From Ipomoea triloba (lineage: Eukaryota; Streptophyta; Magnoliopsida; Solanales; Convolvulaceae): a DNA stretch of 64,000 nucleotides. The translations under genes and the position numbers were made by a program. Shown one piece after another: positions 51,111 through 62,960 of the stretch (within the stretch, counting starts at the first letter, position 1; every line of letters begins with the position of its first letter). The DNA is taken from assembly GCF_003576645.1 (NCBI RefSeq), contig NC_044916.1, positions 9,062,961 to 9,126,960 on the forward strand. The letters run 5' to 3'. A model generated the notes under the pieces. The model saw nothing but the letters and a program-made list of their open reading frames with translations. It made no database searches and was not told the origin of the DNA.

Positions 51111-51310
51111 CTCCTAAACTACTGCCTCATAGAAGAGTCGCCTTGGTGCCGATATCCTTACAGAGACGAGGTTCGAACTTGAGACCTCTTATTTGAAAGT
51201 CACAATTGACACTGAGGACTGCTTGCGGCACAAAGAGTTAATGAGGTTCGAACTTGAGACCTCTTATTTGAAAGTCACAGCTATGCCGCTCGACTACAAG
51301 ACCTTTGGCA
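51111..51310. repeat. Duplicated SINE-like block
   Basis: A 37-base block beginning GAGGTTCGAACTTGAGACCT occurs at about 51168 and again at about 51243. GGTTCGAAC resembles a tRNA B box, suggesting SINE fragments. No tRNA fold is claimed. Confidence 0.45.
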
Positions 51311-51493
51311 TTTTTGATCAGTTTAATTACAACTATAATTGAGTTGCGTAACATGTGTAAGCAATTGGTAATTTACCAAGGTCCCTGGTGACTAATTCCA
51401 AAATGTATTCAAACATTGTTTAATGAGTATTATAGTCTATTAGAGTCATAATGTTCAATTTAGTACTATTATTAGTTCAATTAACACTATAAT

Positions 51494-51645
51494 AACCCAA
51501 TGGGGTAACTCAAGTGGCAAATGAGCTCTCTTTGTGGGGAGGAATTTCGGGAGAACCCGGGTACAATTCCCATAAGTGACTATTCCCCCTGAGCTGTTAA
51601 ACGGACGGCGAGAAAGACCTTGTAAATTTACCCCAAAAAAAAAAG
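51494..51645 (+). mobile_element. SINE with 13-bp target-site duplication
   Basis: Flanked by TTAACACTATAAT (51481-51493 and 51646-51658). The head has GGTAACTCAAGTGGC (A-box-like) and GGGTACAATTCCC (B-box-like), and the tail is a run of ten A residues. About 152 bp. It inserted into the degenerate tandem repeat. Confidence 0.9.
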
Positions 51646-52504
51646 TTAACACTATAATTGATTGATGAGTGGGAAAACAATGTAAACTTTGTCTTAAATG
51701 TATTCAAAATTGGTCCAGTGACTACTATTGTTAATTTGTGCTTGCCTATTCCATTTGGCACCACTGTGAGTTCAGCGTTTACAACAATGGCAAATATTGT
51801 TGTGGAGCACGGTAAAAAAAATTGACGTCATTTTGACGTATAGAAAAAATGGTTAGTTAATAACGTTGTGATCTGCTCAGCTATTTATGTGTTAGAATAA
51901 TGAATCTTCTGAGATAAAGTAATGTATTTTATGAGTTAAAATAATATATTTTATGCTTTAGAATAATATATTTTATTGTTAGAATAATGTATTTTATGTG
52001 TTAGAATAATAAATCTTTTTGGGGTAAGATAATGTATTTTATGAGTTAGAATAATATACTTTATTTGTTATAATAATGTATTTTATGAATTAATATATTT
52101 TATATGTTAGAATAATAAACCTTCTGAGTTAAGATAATGTATTTTATGAGTTAGAATAATGTAACTTTATGCTTTAGAATAATGTACTTTATGAGTTATA
52201 AAAATGTATGTCGCAGCAGTAGAGAGAGAAATGCCGGTTGCGTAAGGAAATAAATTGTGAGACCTAATGACACAGTCTCCTCATTGGATACAGCATTGTT
52301 TTTGGATCATGGTCTACACAACACAATAATGATCGAACAACAATCTAGTGGGAGTAAACAACTGGAATTTAACCTAGGGTCCAAATGTTTTGGTTCCAAA
52401 ATGTATTCAAACTTGATCCAGTGACTACTATAGTTGATTAGAGTCAATATATTCAATTTGGTACCATTATGAGTTTAATTGTCACAGTAATTGGATGATG
52501 TCAA

Positions 52505-53751
52505 TGTTGGATATTTGTACAGTAATGGAGATTAATGGTTCAGATGTCTACCATACAAGCTTAAATAATATTTGGAGTTGTGGAGTAGTAAATATTATTG
52601 AGTTTGGTAGAGATGATTTTGAGTTATTTGAGAGGTCTCGAGAGGTGTTCGAGAGATCGTGCGAGAGGTCGGTTCGCGGAATCTATCTCGCAGGAGTTAT
52701 GTTTCGAACATACTTTATGTGAAGCAATGTCTCGTATGTATACCTTGCATATGGATTATGGTTTATGTCAAGGAATAGGGGCTTCACCTAAGGAGTTTCA
52801 GTACATGCACATGTATATTCATATATATGTTTTGCGTCTTGTTTGCATGGTTCTTGCATACTAAGATATTAATATATGAAGATAATATGCATGTGTACAA
52901 TTCTGGCTTTTTACCTCTCGAGAAGGCATGAACCTCTCGAATGATGTTTGTCTCGAATGGTCAGTGCTGCATGTGGCTGCTAATTGTCAAAACTGCATGT
53001 GATTATACTTTTATTATTTCCTATTAGCATGACTTCATGCATGTGGAATATTAAAGTATTAATGTAATCAATTGGATTACTCCACATGCAAAGTTGCAGT
53101 AAAGATCTTTTCATGACATAAGTTTTATGTCTCGTATCTCTCGGAAGTTAAGGGAAGTTTCCTCTCTAAGCTTGAACCTTTCCTCTTTGTCTTTTACGTA
53201 AATGCTTTCCTTTAGCATGGCAGTTACTATGCATGTGATTTTAATATTTCCTAAGTTGCATGTTCGCATGCATGGATCTGAAATATTAAATGAGTGGATA
53301 TAATTGTTTGAATTATATCACATGCATGAGTTCAGATTATTACGTAAACTTATCCCAAAATCAGTTATATTTCATATATCTTATGGAAGTTGGTTTTGTA
53401 ACTGCTATAAACTTCCAGTAACCTCTCCTAACAGTCAGATTTTATATCTATAAAATCTAAAGGAGATACATATGATGAAAGACAACTTAACTTGTTGTTT
53501 AACCTTGATATTTCACAGTCCTACAATTTTCCAGGGAATTCTTAATTGAAGCAACTTAAGAGTTTCATTATCTTCTTGTATCCCATAAGATTAAATCTGG
53601 AACCCTGTTGCTTTTCTAAGGGAGATTTAAAGCTTATAGGAAAGTGATTACACGCCTGAAGATACCAGATGATCCGGTTTTGTTCCCTTGTTCTTCTGTA
53701 TTATTTTGTATCTCTTTTGTATTACAGATATCAGCAACAATTTTTCCAACA
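52505..53751. mobile_element. Solo LTR
   Basis: Begins TGTTGGA and ends TCCAACA (perfect 7-bp terminal inverted repeats) and is flanked by GTCAA on both sides (52500-52504, 53752-53756). 1247 bp without internal region, as left by recombination between two LTRs. A Copia origin is suggested by the style of the terminus and the TTTTGTATCTCTTTTGTATT tail, but is not proven. Confidence 0.92.
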
Positions 53752-53756
53752 GTCAA

Positions 53757-54300
53757 TAGGGTAGCAACTAGAACTTTATTGAGGTCCAAAACCTTTTGTT
53801 CTTAAGTGTATCCAAACTTCGTCTAGTGACTACTATAGTTTATTATAGTCTATATGTTCAATTTGGTATCCTTCAGAGTTAGCTACCACTATAAGAAATT
53901 ATGGGGTGTTTGGTACACTAATTACAATTTATTTACGATGCAATTCTTTAACCTACCGAATTACATTGTTTGGCTTAAAGAAATTATATAATTTCATCCT
54001 TTTGTTGAATTTGAATTCATATACTCCACCTATGAATTTCAATTCAATGGCAAATGGAGAAAAAAAAAGGAGAATGGTCAAATAGGCTCTCAAACTTTAG
54101 ATGAATCAATTATACCCATCAACAATTCATTTCGATGCAATGAAGCTTAAAAACCGATTAATGACCTGTTATCACAGGTCATTAGGGATCCGATGTCTGA
54201 CGAATTTCCAGGCAAAAAACCCAAAACATCATCAAATCTGCCTAATAATATAATTTTGAAATAAAGTCCAAATTGACCACTGAACATCAATTGTTATACC
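53757..54300. repeat. Degenerate tandem repeat and a TNL-intron transposon fragment
   Basis: The repeat interrupted by the solo LTR resumes here (GACTACTATAGTTTATTATAG). From about 54070 to 54235 the sequence matches the element in TNL intron 1 (CATCAACAATTCATTT, ATGCAATGAAGC, GTCATTAGGGATC). Confidence 0.65.
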
Positions 54301-54640
54301 CTACACCACGGTGCACATAGCAATGTGCACCGTAGGACTAAACGGCGCCGTTCCACTAAGTGATGGGACGGACGCCGTTTAGTCCATCCAATCACCGTTA
54401 TTTTTTTTTTCAATTAAAGTATATAAGCGATGGAGAGTCTTCCTTAACAAGCTTCCGACTCTCTCGCTCCACTCACTGCACTTCAACCAAGCAAGCAACA
54501 CTCTCAAGCAAAGCAAAACACAAACGATTCACACCAGAACTCAAGAACATCAGGACAAATACGCATTGATCAACAACAAATACACATCTTCATCGACTAT
54601 CAAGAACACACGGAACTAAAAGGTAAATATTTAACAAACA
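54301..54640. mobile_element. Probable left part of a large MULE-like element
   Basis: Contains the hairpin GGTGCACAT-AGCA-ATGTGCACC (54310-54331) and palindromic AACGGCGCCGTT, with the inverse ACGCCGTTTAGTCC just downstream. TCTGTGTATT-type motifs and Ulp1- and FAR1-like coding remnants follow to the right. The terminus and its partner are not both visible, so the border is a guess. Confidence 0.4.
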
Positions 54641-55010
54641 TTGTTGATCAACGACATTGTGCAAAAAAAAAAAAAACATAATGTTTGTATATATATCACA
54701 TATGCATTTGCATTCGCATTCTAGCATGAACATTTACTGATTCTCAATATTATATCATTTTATCATCCACATTGTTGATTTTCAGTATTAAACCTCATCA
54801 AACATCTGTGTTAGGTTATTGATACTAGAGCTTAGATTCTGTGTATTATATCATGTCATTGTCTGCATTTTAGGATGTTACCATTCCGACATTGTTGATT
54901 CCAAGTTTCCAACATTCTTGGTGATTGATAATAATGAGAAGTATATTCTGTGCATTATTGTTATTGAGTTTGTGTATTCGCGTTAATGTGTTTGTGTATT
55001 CTTCTTACAG
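54641..55010. other. Non-coding MULE-like interior
   Basis: AT-rich; includes TCTGTGTATT motifs. About 54880-55010 is repeated at about 59655-59788. Confidence 0.5.
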
Positions 55011-55220
55011 ACTCTGTGTGTTCTAGCATTTTATCCACATTGTTGAATTTGGACTCTGTGTGTTCTAGCATTTTATCCACATTGTTGAATTTGGACTCTG
55101 TGTGTTCTAGCATTTTATCCACATTGTTGAATTTGGGTTATGTGTGTTCTAGCATTTTATCCACATTGTTGAATTTGGGTTATTGAAGTTCTAGCATTTT
55201 ATCCACATTGTTGAATTTGG
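55011..55220 (+). repeat. 42-bp minisatellite, five units
   Basis: Units at 55011, 55053, 55095, 55137 and 55179, each with TTCTAGCATTTTATCCACAT and TGTTGAATTTGG. A single unit is present in the related copy near 59790. The open frame across it (CSSILSTLLNLD repeats) is not a gene. Confidence 0.95.
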
Positions 55221-55283
55221 GTTATTGAAACTAGGGTTTATATTCTGTGTATTATTGTTAACAACTTTGTGTATTTTAGCATA

Positions 55284-56006
55284 TGAACATATGTTGAAGT
55301 TTTGCTTGGATGACTCATGAGCTTATTTTGTGAATGAATTGCTATTATGCTAGAAGTTGTGATTATTCCCTCTTTGTTGGTTGGTGGTTTGTTTTGGACT
55401 TGTTACAATTTGACTTGTGATAGATGAATCAAGGTGAAACATATGATTGAGCTATTCTCTTGCCAATACCCTTGTTAACCATTAATCAATTGGATAAATT
55501 ATTGATCTAGTGTGTTGTGCATTGCTAGTGAAAGTTTATGTGAGATACCAATTCCCCCACACTTAAACCTTTGCTTGTCCTCAAGCAAACACAAAGAATA
55601 AATTGCAAATCATAGCATTGAAATTGTTCATCCTCCCTCCTTGCACAACACCGGTATCTCACATAAACTTTCACTAGCTATGACAAGGTATAGCAATTAA
55701 ACCAACACCTCCAAGCAAAACCTACCCGTTATATACCAAGTGAACATATGTTGAAGTTTTGCTTGGATGACTCATGAGCTTATTTTGTGAATGAATTGCT
55801 ATTATGCTAGAAGTTGTGATTATTCCCTCCTTGTTGGTTGGTGGTTTGTTTTGGACTTGTTACAATTTGACTTGTGATAGATGAATCAAGGTGAAACATA
55901 TGATTGAGCTATTCTCTTGCCAATACCCTTGTTAACCATTAATCAATTGGATAAATTATTGATCTAGTGTGTTGTGCATTACTAGTGAAAGTTTATGTGA
56001 GATACC
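55284..56006 (+). repeat. Two 266-bp direct repeats
   Basis: 55284-55549 and 55741-56006 are almost identical, separated by 191 bp. Inside the spacer, about 55649-55710 is an inverse copy of about 55985-56040. They could be short LTRs, but do not have TG...CA ends. Confidence 0.9.
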
Positions 56007-58437
56007 GGTGTTGGTTTAATTACTATACCTTGTCATAATACTCCCTTTGTGAAGTCTAATGATTGCATGCTTAGAAGTGATTTAGGCCATTTTTGTTAGC
56101 ACGAGCCTTTAAACCTACCCGTTATATATGTTACCCTTGTTGTCCCCGTTGAGCCTTTTGAATTTTTTGTTAAACCCCGTTGTATTTATTTTCTTTTGTT
56201 CTTAATTATCTTAATATTCCTCATATGCATTAATAGGAAGATTAAGGTAATTGAGTCCTAACCTTGTCATTAAACCCTTAACCATAGCCAAAAAAAAAAA
56301 AAAATGTTTCTCTTCACCCTTGAGAGAATTTATCATTTATTCGTAATTTTAGTTGAAGAGATTTAATATGGAGCATTAAATTTTATTTGCAACATTTATT
56401 TTGTAAATATTTATGTTTGAGGTTGTCTTGACAATTTAGAATAGCTTATTCTCCCATGGGCTATTCAATAAACTAGAATGCTTATTCTCCCGTGAGTTAT
56501 TCTTGTGAAAATTGAAAGAAAAAAAAATCGAAAAAAAAAAAATATTCGAAAAAAAATTTTTATTTATTTTTATTTTAGCCCCTTTTGTATAAATGTTGCT
56601 TTGTTCTCATTTGTAAAATGCTCCTAAAAATTTTATCTCTTCTAAATCCTATTTGTGAATAAATGTGAATTTTCTTTCTTTTGATTTCCTTACCCTTCTT
56701 TGTTTAAACCTCAACCCCTAGCCCCATTATAAGCTTAATAAAAGTCCTACTTGATCTTTGCATGCAATCTTGGAATTGAATTAGTAAGAGTATGAAAGAC
56801 ACACCCATTTTGCATAAACTCAACTTAGCATGTGCACACTAGATTTACAAACACTTAAATGTCAAAGGTGCTCGGTTATTGGCTTGAGAATGGAACTTGT
56901 GTGCCGATCCAAGGTGACTCTTGAAACATGTTGAGTTGTAACAAGTTAGACTTGTGGTTTGATAGGTTGTGCAAGGAGGGAGGATTAACAATCAATTTGG
57001 TTGTAGCTTTTAGGTACACGCAAATACCCGGAGTATTCCGGGGTTATCGATCCACAGGGAATGGTTGGTCAAGCACTAACTCGTATTGATTCTTATGAAG
57101 CTAGTTCGGTAATAACAAGGTTATAACAACAAAACTAAATAACAAAAATAAAAACAACAAATGAAGAGAGATATATAAGATGCAACATAGGTAAGGATAT
57201 GGATTGGGTAAATGTCTATCATGAGTCAAACAAATGTAGAAAAGAAGTTTTATCCCTTGTGAATGGAGGAAATGCACTAAAGTCCTCGGTGCCACTCTCG
57301 TGATCTACCCGAGTGTGCCAAACCGCAAGTTATCTACTCTCGTAGTCTACAAGCGAGGCTCGTCTTAAAGATCCTAAGCAAATCAACATGCCCAAACTCA
57401 AGTTAATCCTACAAGTTGTGAGGAGGTAGCCTAAACTAACCTCTAGATTCCAACACGCTGTCACCGTGAAGGAACCGTTTTGGCTAACTTCTAAATTCCA
57501 ACCCGCTCTCGCCAGTGAAGGAACCGAAGATTAGCCAAGAAATCCCCCTATAATTTATCAAGCTCTCGCATTGTATAAATCAATAGGTGTGGCAAGAGTG
57601 TTCTAGCCATGCCCGATTCTCACCGTGACACAACAACAAACAAGCATGCAATTGGATCCAATAATCACATACTTTCAATAACGAGTCTTGCACACAACAA
57701 CTCATAGAAGCTAAACTAACAATTCATAATAAATAAAGAACAAACAACAATCTAGACATGAACATAATCCAAAATCCAAATATAAATAAATTTAGAACAA
57801 GCATCTTGATACAAGGTTAGCTCAAGGTAAATTAAGGAAAGAAAGGGAAGAAATTCCCCTCGATCCATCGGTTGAAGCTCATAACCTTGTATCATCCCTC
57901 TTCTTATTACAAAATAAAATCCTATTCTACTCCTACACTACTAAACAAGCCTCACTTGGAGGTCTACATTTTTAAGGAGAAGAAAAGGATAAGAGAAGAG
58001 GGGAAGGGACTAATCTAGATTGAAAATTGGATGTTGAAGAATGGAGAAATGAGGGGTATTTATAGTTGGGCAAAAGAACGGGCAAAACTGGAATTTTGCA
58101 AAGTTAATTCGCGCCCCGGGTTGGATTCTCGACGCGTCGAGAATATGCAGTGCAGGCTTCTGGTACATTTTAGGCACTTTCGCCGCGGCGAACTTCTGCG
58201 GCAGACAACAAAGATCCAGAATTTCTGCTCTCTCTCTTTGCTTTCACTCCATAATTTGCTCCACTTTGTTTCCACTATTTTTTTGTCTTTTGTGCACCAT
58301 GAATTCCGCCACTTTCTTCTACCATCACTCCCATCACATTTTGTCTTCATTTCTTTATCCACTTTCTCATTTTTGTCTTCCACCACCTTTTGTCATCTTT
58401 TATTTCATTTGTCATTTTGTTCACAATGCATCATCCA
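56007..58437. other. Non-coding interior of the Gypsy-like block
   Basis: No supported gene. Includes a perfect 20-bp palindrome at 58125-58144 (ATTCTCGACGCGTCGAGAAT) and poly(A) stretches near 56290 and 56520. Open frames at 58031-58474 have no recognisable domain. Confidence 0.5.
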
Positions 58438-59183
58438 TAGGGGTGGAAATAGGCTAGGCCGAGCCGGGCTTTAGAAAATTAGGCCTGGGCCTGCTATGGA
58501 AATCTAAAGTCTGGGCCTGGGCCTGAGCCTGTATGTAGGCTTTTTTTTTAGGCTCAAGTCTGAGCCTACAGTTGGCCTGGCCTGGCCTGAAGCCTTTTTA
58601 AAAGCCTATTTAACATATAGACCTTTAAAAAGGCTTCAAAATAGATCCTAAATAGGCTTTGAGCCTATTTAAATAGGCCTTGAACCTATTTAAAGCCTAC
58701 ATTTTAAAGTCTTTTAAATTATACATGTAAAAAATTTACAAAAGATACCTAAGTTCATATTTCATAATGAATGACAAAATCATAAATTCATATTTCATAA
58801 TACAATATCCAACATCACAAGTTTAATAAGTAAAAGTTCGTAATACAAAATTCAAACAATGCATTGTTTACTAATTACTAGTATTACTACAAATCTATAA
58901 ATCCTGCAATCAATTACTAGTAGGCTCATATTACATTAGTATTACTACTTTACTCATTGCTAGTAAACTGTAAACACTAAACGACTAGCAGAATTATTGC
59001 TAGTAATTAGTAATACTAATTATTAGCAATTTAGCATAATAGCAATAGTAACTAGTAATATCTAACACTGTTTACTAATTAGTAAGTCGTATTTGGGATT
59101 TGGGTATTGGGAATTAGGGTTGTAGGTTATATATATATTAGATATAAAATGTAATATATAATAATTAAATATTAAATATAAAT

Positions 59184-59241
<58 letters not shown>

Positions 59242-59419
59242 GCTAGGCCTGCGGGCTTGTAGGCTAGGCTTTTAAATATAGGCCTAGGCCTATTTAACTA
59301 AATAGGCTTCTAATTAGGCCTAGGCCTGGCCTTTTTATTAAATAGGCTAGGCCAAGCTAGGCCCTAAGTAGGCCAGGCCGTAGGCCCCTATGAAGGGGCC
59401 TGGCCTATTCCCACCCCTA
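58438..59419. mobile_element. hAT-type MITE with GGCCTGGCCTA ends
   Basis: Starts TAGGGGTGGAAATAGGC and ends in the inverse GCCTATTCCCACCCCTA. Many AGGCCTGGGCCT-type subterminal words; flanks ATCATCCA and ATTATCCA (58430-58437, 59420-59427) form an 8-bp duplication with one mismatch. An (AT)n tract lies at about 59190-59235. No ORF. Confidence 0.88.
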
Positions 59420-59654
59420 ATTATCCATCATCCTACGCCACTTTTAGCCTAATCATCATAAAATGTAGCTTAATTAACACTAAATATAAGACAACAAGGC
59501 CAAACACTAATATTATGCTCACTTGTGTATTTTTCATCAACTTTGCTCAATTATAAGCATAATATTATTATTTAGTGGTAGAAAGAAATTTAAATATGGG
59601 GTAAAAATATGATCAAATATGCACTTATCAACGTATCATTCTGTGTATACAAGA

Positions 59655-59890
59655 ATGTTACCATCCCACATTGTTGATTCCAATTTTCCAACATTCTTGG
59701 TGATTGATAATAATGAAAAGTATATTCTGTGTATTATTGTTATTGAGTTTGTGTATTCGCGTTAATGTGTTTGTGTATTCTTCTTACTGACTCTGTGTGT
59801 TCTAACATTTTATCCACATTGTTGAATTTGGGTTATTGAAACTAGGGCTTATATTCTGTGTATTAGTGTTAAAGACTTTGTGTATTAGGG
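59655..59890 (+). repeat. Second copy of 54880-55275
   Basis: Shares TTCCAACATTCTTGGTGATTG, TTGTGTATTCGCGTTAATG and ACATTGTTGAATTTGGGTTA with the earlier copy but has only one 42-bp unit. Confidence 0.85.
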
Positions 59891-60026
59891 TTAGATCAAT
59901 TGACAAGCCAAAAAGGGTTTTCTTCTCAGAAATTGTTTTTGTAAGTAAACATTTTACTCTAAACTTTTTTTTTTCTTTCCTTTATTCATACCAATGCATT
60001 GTATAACAAGAAAAAAAAATTTGCAG

Positions 60027-61020
60027 ATGACGTTGGAAAGTGCAACAAATTTGCAGAATAGTAAAAGTGCTGCCTCAAAGGCCATTTTGAAAGAATTCTG
60101 CGGAGCAATTGATCACCAACTCGAATCAATTTCTCTTAATATCAGTGATGCGAGCCTTGTAAGTGCAAAATAACTATACCTTAATTATTTAAATTCTGTA
60201 TATTATTCATTTGAATTGTCCATATAACACAAACTGATTTGTTTTTTCTGACTACTCTTAACATGTATTCTTCAGTATCCTCAGGCACCAACATTTCTAC
60301 TTGTTGTGCTTTAATTTCTTGACATCCAGATTTCAAATAATTGACAACAAGCCTATTCCTGAAGGAATTAAAGCACAAGATAAGTATGAAGGTTGCCCGG
60401 AGAAACTAGTAAGAAATCTTATCTCTATTAAATTCAGTGTATCCTACTGAGTGAGTCTGTGTATTCTAACATTTCATTCTGTGTATTCTGTATATTACAA
60501 AGTATATTCTGTATAGGACTTAGACTACATATTCTGTGTATTACATGTTGTGATTCTGTGTATTCTGTCATACTAATTACACACAACTATATCGATATTC
60601 TACAGTTGATTGCCTTCACTAAGTATCTCGCAACAAAGAAGATTGCACTTGCAAAGAAGATGAAATCAATGAGAGTGCAATACGTGCAGATGCCTTGGCA
60701 AAATGAAGAAAATGTTGTAGACTGTGCCATATACTCGATGAGGCATATGCAGACTTACACAGGCACATCAATAGAAGACGGGAATGCAGGACTCACTGGA
60801 GGCCCTGAAGATGTGAGTATAAAACTATTCTTTCAACTTTCTTCCATATTAAAATATTTAACAATTCATTTCTAATTAATTTTGCATTCTATTTTTCCAG
60901 AATACATTCCTCACATCACTGAGAGCTAAATATGCCGCAACCATACTCATGTCAGAATGGAATACCCTTCTACCAAAGGTGACAAATGCAGCCAAAGAAA
61001 TCTACAAACAATCAAAGTGA
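60027..61020 (+). pseudogene. Ulp1-type (C48) cysteine protease remnant, MULE-associated
   Basis: Plausible exons 60027-60158, 60330-60408, 60606-60812 and 60901-61020. Visible protease parts are FQIIDNKPIPEG (the Asp of the triad) and MPWQNEENVVDCAIYSMRHM (oxyanion Gln and catalytic Cys). The tail is TSLRAKYAATILMSEW and the stop is TGA at 61018. The HW-containing exon expected before FQIID is not seen, and the first exon does not join in phase, so the gene is probably incomplete. Ulp1-like proteins remove SUMO or related modifiers; in plants many such copies ride on MULE transposons, which fits the FAR1-like transposase next door. Confidence 0.68.
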
Positions 61021-61726
61021 CCGTGTTTGTAAAGATGTTGATTCCTGTAAACTGAAATTGAAACAAGTGTCTGAGATGTGTTCTTTATTTTGGAAACTAC
61101 TCTAACTCTGAAATGAAAAAAAGCTTTTTGTCACATCTTATATTATAGGGTGCCATATCTATTAAGTTTATTCTGTTGATTACAAAACTTATTCCAAGAA
61201 TGACTTCAATTATATATTCTGTGTATTACGCGGTAACATTATGTGTATTACATGTTGTCCTTCTGTGTATTCAGTTAATGGTAACCCATACCTCTAAGAC
61301 TAAACCTTAACCCCTAAAACCATACCACATAATAGTATTCTGTGTATTACATAGTAATATTCTGTGTATTATTGACTTCAACTCTGTGTATTCAACAATA
61401 TATATGTATACATAGTACTGGGTGCTAAACCCTAAACCCTGATGCTAAACCATGGCTTCCACCTCTGTCTTCTAACTCTAAAAACATATTACAGAGTGCA
61501 ATTCATATTCTGTGTATTCGGCAGTACTGTTCTGTGTATTACATAGTATCACTCTGTGTATTACAGAGTGCAATATAAAGAAATAACACCAAATGGTTTC
61601 TGTTGTTTTGGTAAATAATTCTGTGTATCTTGCGGAAACAGTCTGTGTATTACTTGTAATAGTTTTGCGTATAAAAAGTACAACTGCATGTCTTGAAAAA
61701 ACAAAACTAACAAACATTAAGACACT
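61021..61726. repeat. Region dense in TCTGTGTATT motifs
   Basis: TCTGTGTATT or one-base variants occur at least ten times between 61210 and 61650, separated by unrelated sequence. No gene is supported here. Confidence 0.75.
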
Positions 61727-61853
61727 CTAATTGTCCTCTTGATTTGAATTTGACCTAAAATGACAAAAAGTTGAACCTCCAGACATTGGATGCACCAGGT
61801 ATCCATTACTAGCAATATTAGAAATAGCATCTTCAACTTGAGACTGCCCCATC

Positions 61854-62021
61854 GATTTTGTTTTAGATGCAGCTATATGAGCAAGCTGCTTTCGCGATTT
61901 TGTTTTAGATGCAGCTATATGAGCAAGCTGCTTTCGAGATTTTGTTTTAGATGCAGCTATATGAGCAAGCTGCTTTCGACCCCTTGCTTTAGATGCAGCT
62001 ATATGAGCAAGCTGCTTTCGA
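61854..62021 (-). repeat. Four 42-bp tandem repeats in the FAR1-like C-terminus
   Basis: Units at 61854, 61896, 61938 and 61980, each encoding a 14-residue block with RKQLAHIAAS. The partial copy after the single N (63656-64000) has one unit. Confidence 0.95.
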
Positions 62022-62960
62022 CCCCTTGCTTTCTTGTATTTCTTTTCAATCACACTAGTCACCCTCCTATTGCGTACCCCTTTCAATCGCCTGTTTGATG
62101 GATCCTTTATAACACCGCTCGACGATTCCACATCACAATCTTCACCTTCGAAGAAAATAGGGCCATACTCATGTTCAACTTTTCTCTTGGCATCTAACAC
62201 TGCTTGCTCAAAAATTTTGCGTGCTTCGCTGTTTTCTTGGCAATAAACAACCAACTTCTGAAATTTCCTAGTGATCTCTAAAGTCCAAACAGAAGAGGGA
62301 ACATTAAAGCACTGAGATGGGGGGATAATACCAGCATTCTCGTCTTCCAAAACTCTTTTAGTCCATCTCTTCAGAATATATTTATTTGGAACTTCAGACA
62401 CACAATGCACGTTTAAAATGCGTAAACAGTGACAGCATAAGATCCCGGTTTCAGTGAACAGCTTGCAACTGCACCAAATATCTAACTCTCTAACGTTAAA
62501 AATCACTTCATGCCTAATAATATCAACCTCCGGCCTCCAGACGTGATACTTATACACACCACCTTCAAATTGAACACACTCTTGATAGCATGATGCCCCT
62601 TTCAAAAACTGCTCTTCGAACAAGTAATATATCTCAATCGTATAAATATCCCTAGCGTGTGAAAGAATCTTAATGTGATCCATAGCCATTGTAGGTACAC
62701 CTTAGGAACACCGGACATCTTCCCCGTTCTCTCTACTCCTCCACTCCGAAACAACACCAACAAATGAGCTATAGAAATCACATAGCTCAGCAGTCTTGGA
62801 TAACCTTCTAGAAATAGAGTGATTTGTGGTTTCACTCCTTTGTGAAGATAAAATACCACCAAAAAAATAATCTTTGTTAAATGCAGGGCACCATTTTTCT
62901 CTACATTGATACAGCTTTTCAATCCAAGAATTATTATGGCATTTGTATGTTGTGACCATC

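Larger units (their letters stand above)
55276..59634. mobile_element. Non-coding LTR-retrotransposon-like block (Gypsy type)
   Basis: Interrupts a MULE-like sequence whose parts on the two sides resemble each other. TTCCCCCACACTTAAACC with CTTGTCCTCAAGCAAAC, and CGCAAATACCCGGAGTATTC with GTTATCGATCCACAGGGAA, are words I associate with non-coding parts of plant Ty3/Gypsy (Tat/Ogre, Athila) elements. No gag-pol domain is present. The ends are not defined; ATGCACTTATCA near 59630 may be the right edge. Confidence 0.5.

Noticed and set aside
51111..51645. tRNA gene suggested by GGTTCGAAC-like B boxes
   Set aside because: No cloverleaf can be built by eye; poly(A) tail and target-site duplication indicate a SINE.
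55011..55220. 42-bp repeats considered as a CRISPR-like array
   Set aside because: Units are contiguous without spacers and the DNA is a plant genome; it is a minisatellite.
58031..58474. 147-codon open frame in the Gypsy-like block
   Set aside because: No domain, runs into the hAT MITE terminus, and lies in repetitive non-coding sequence.
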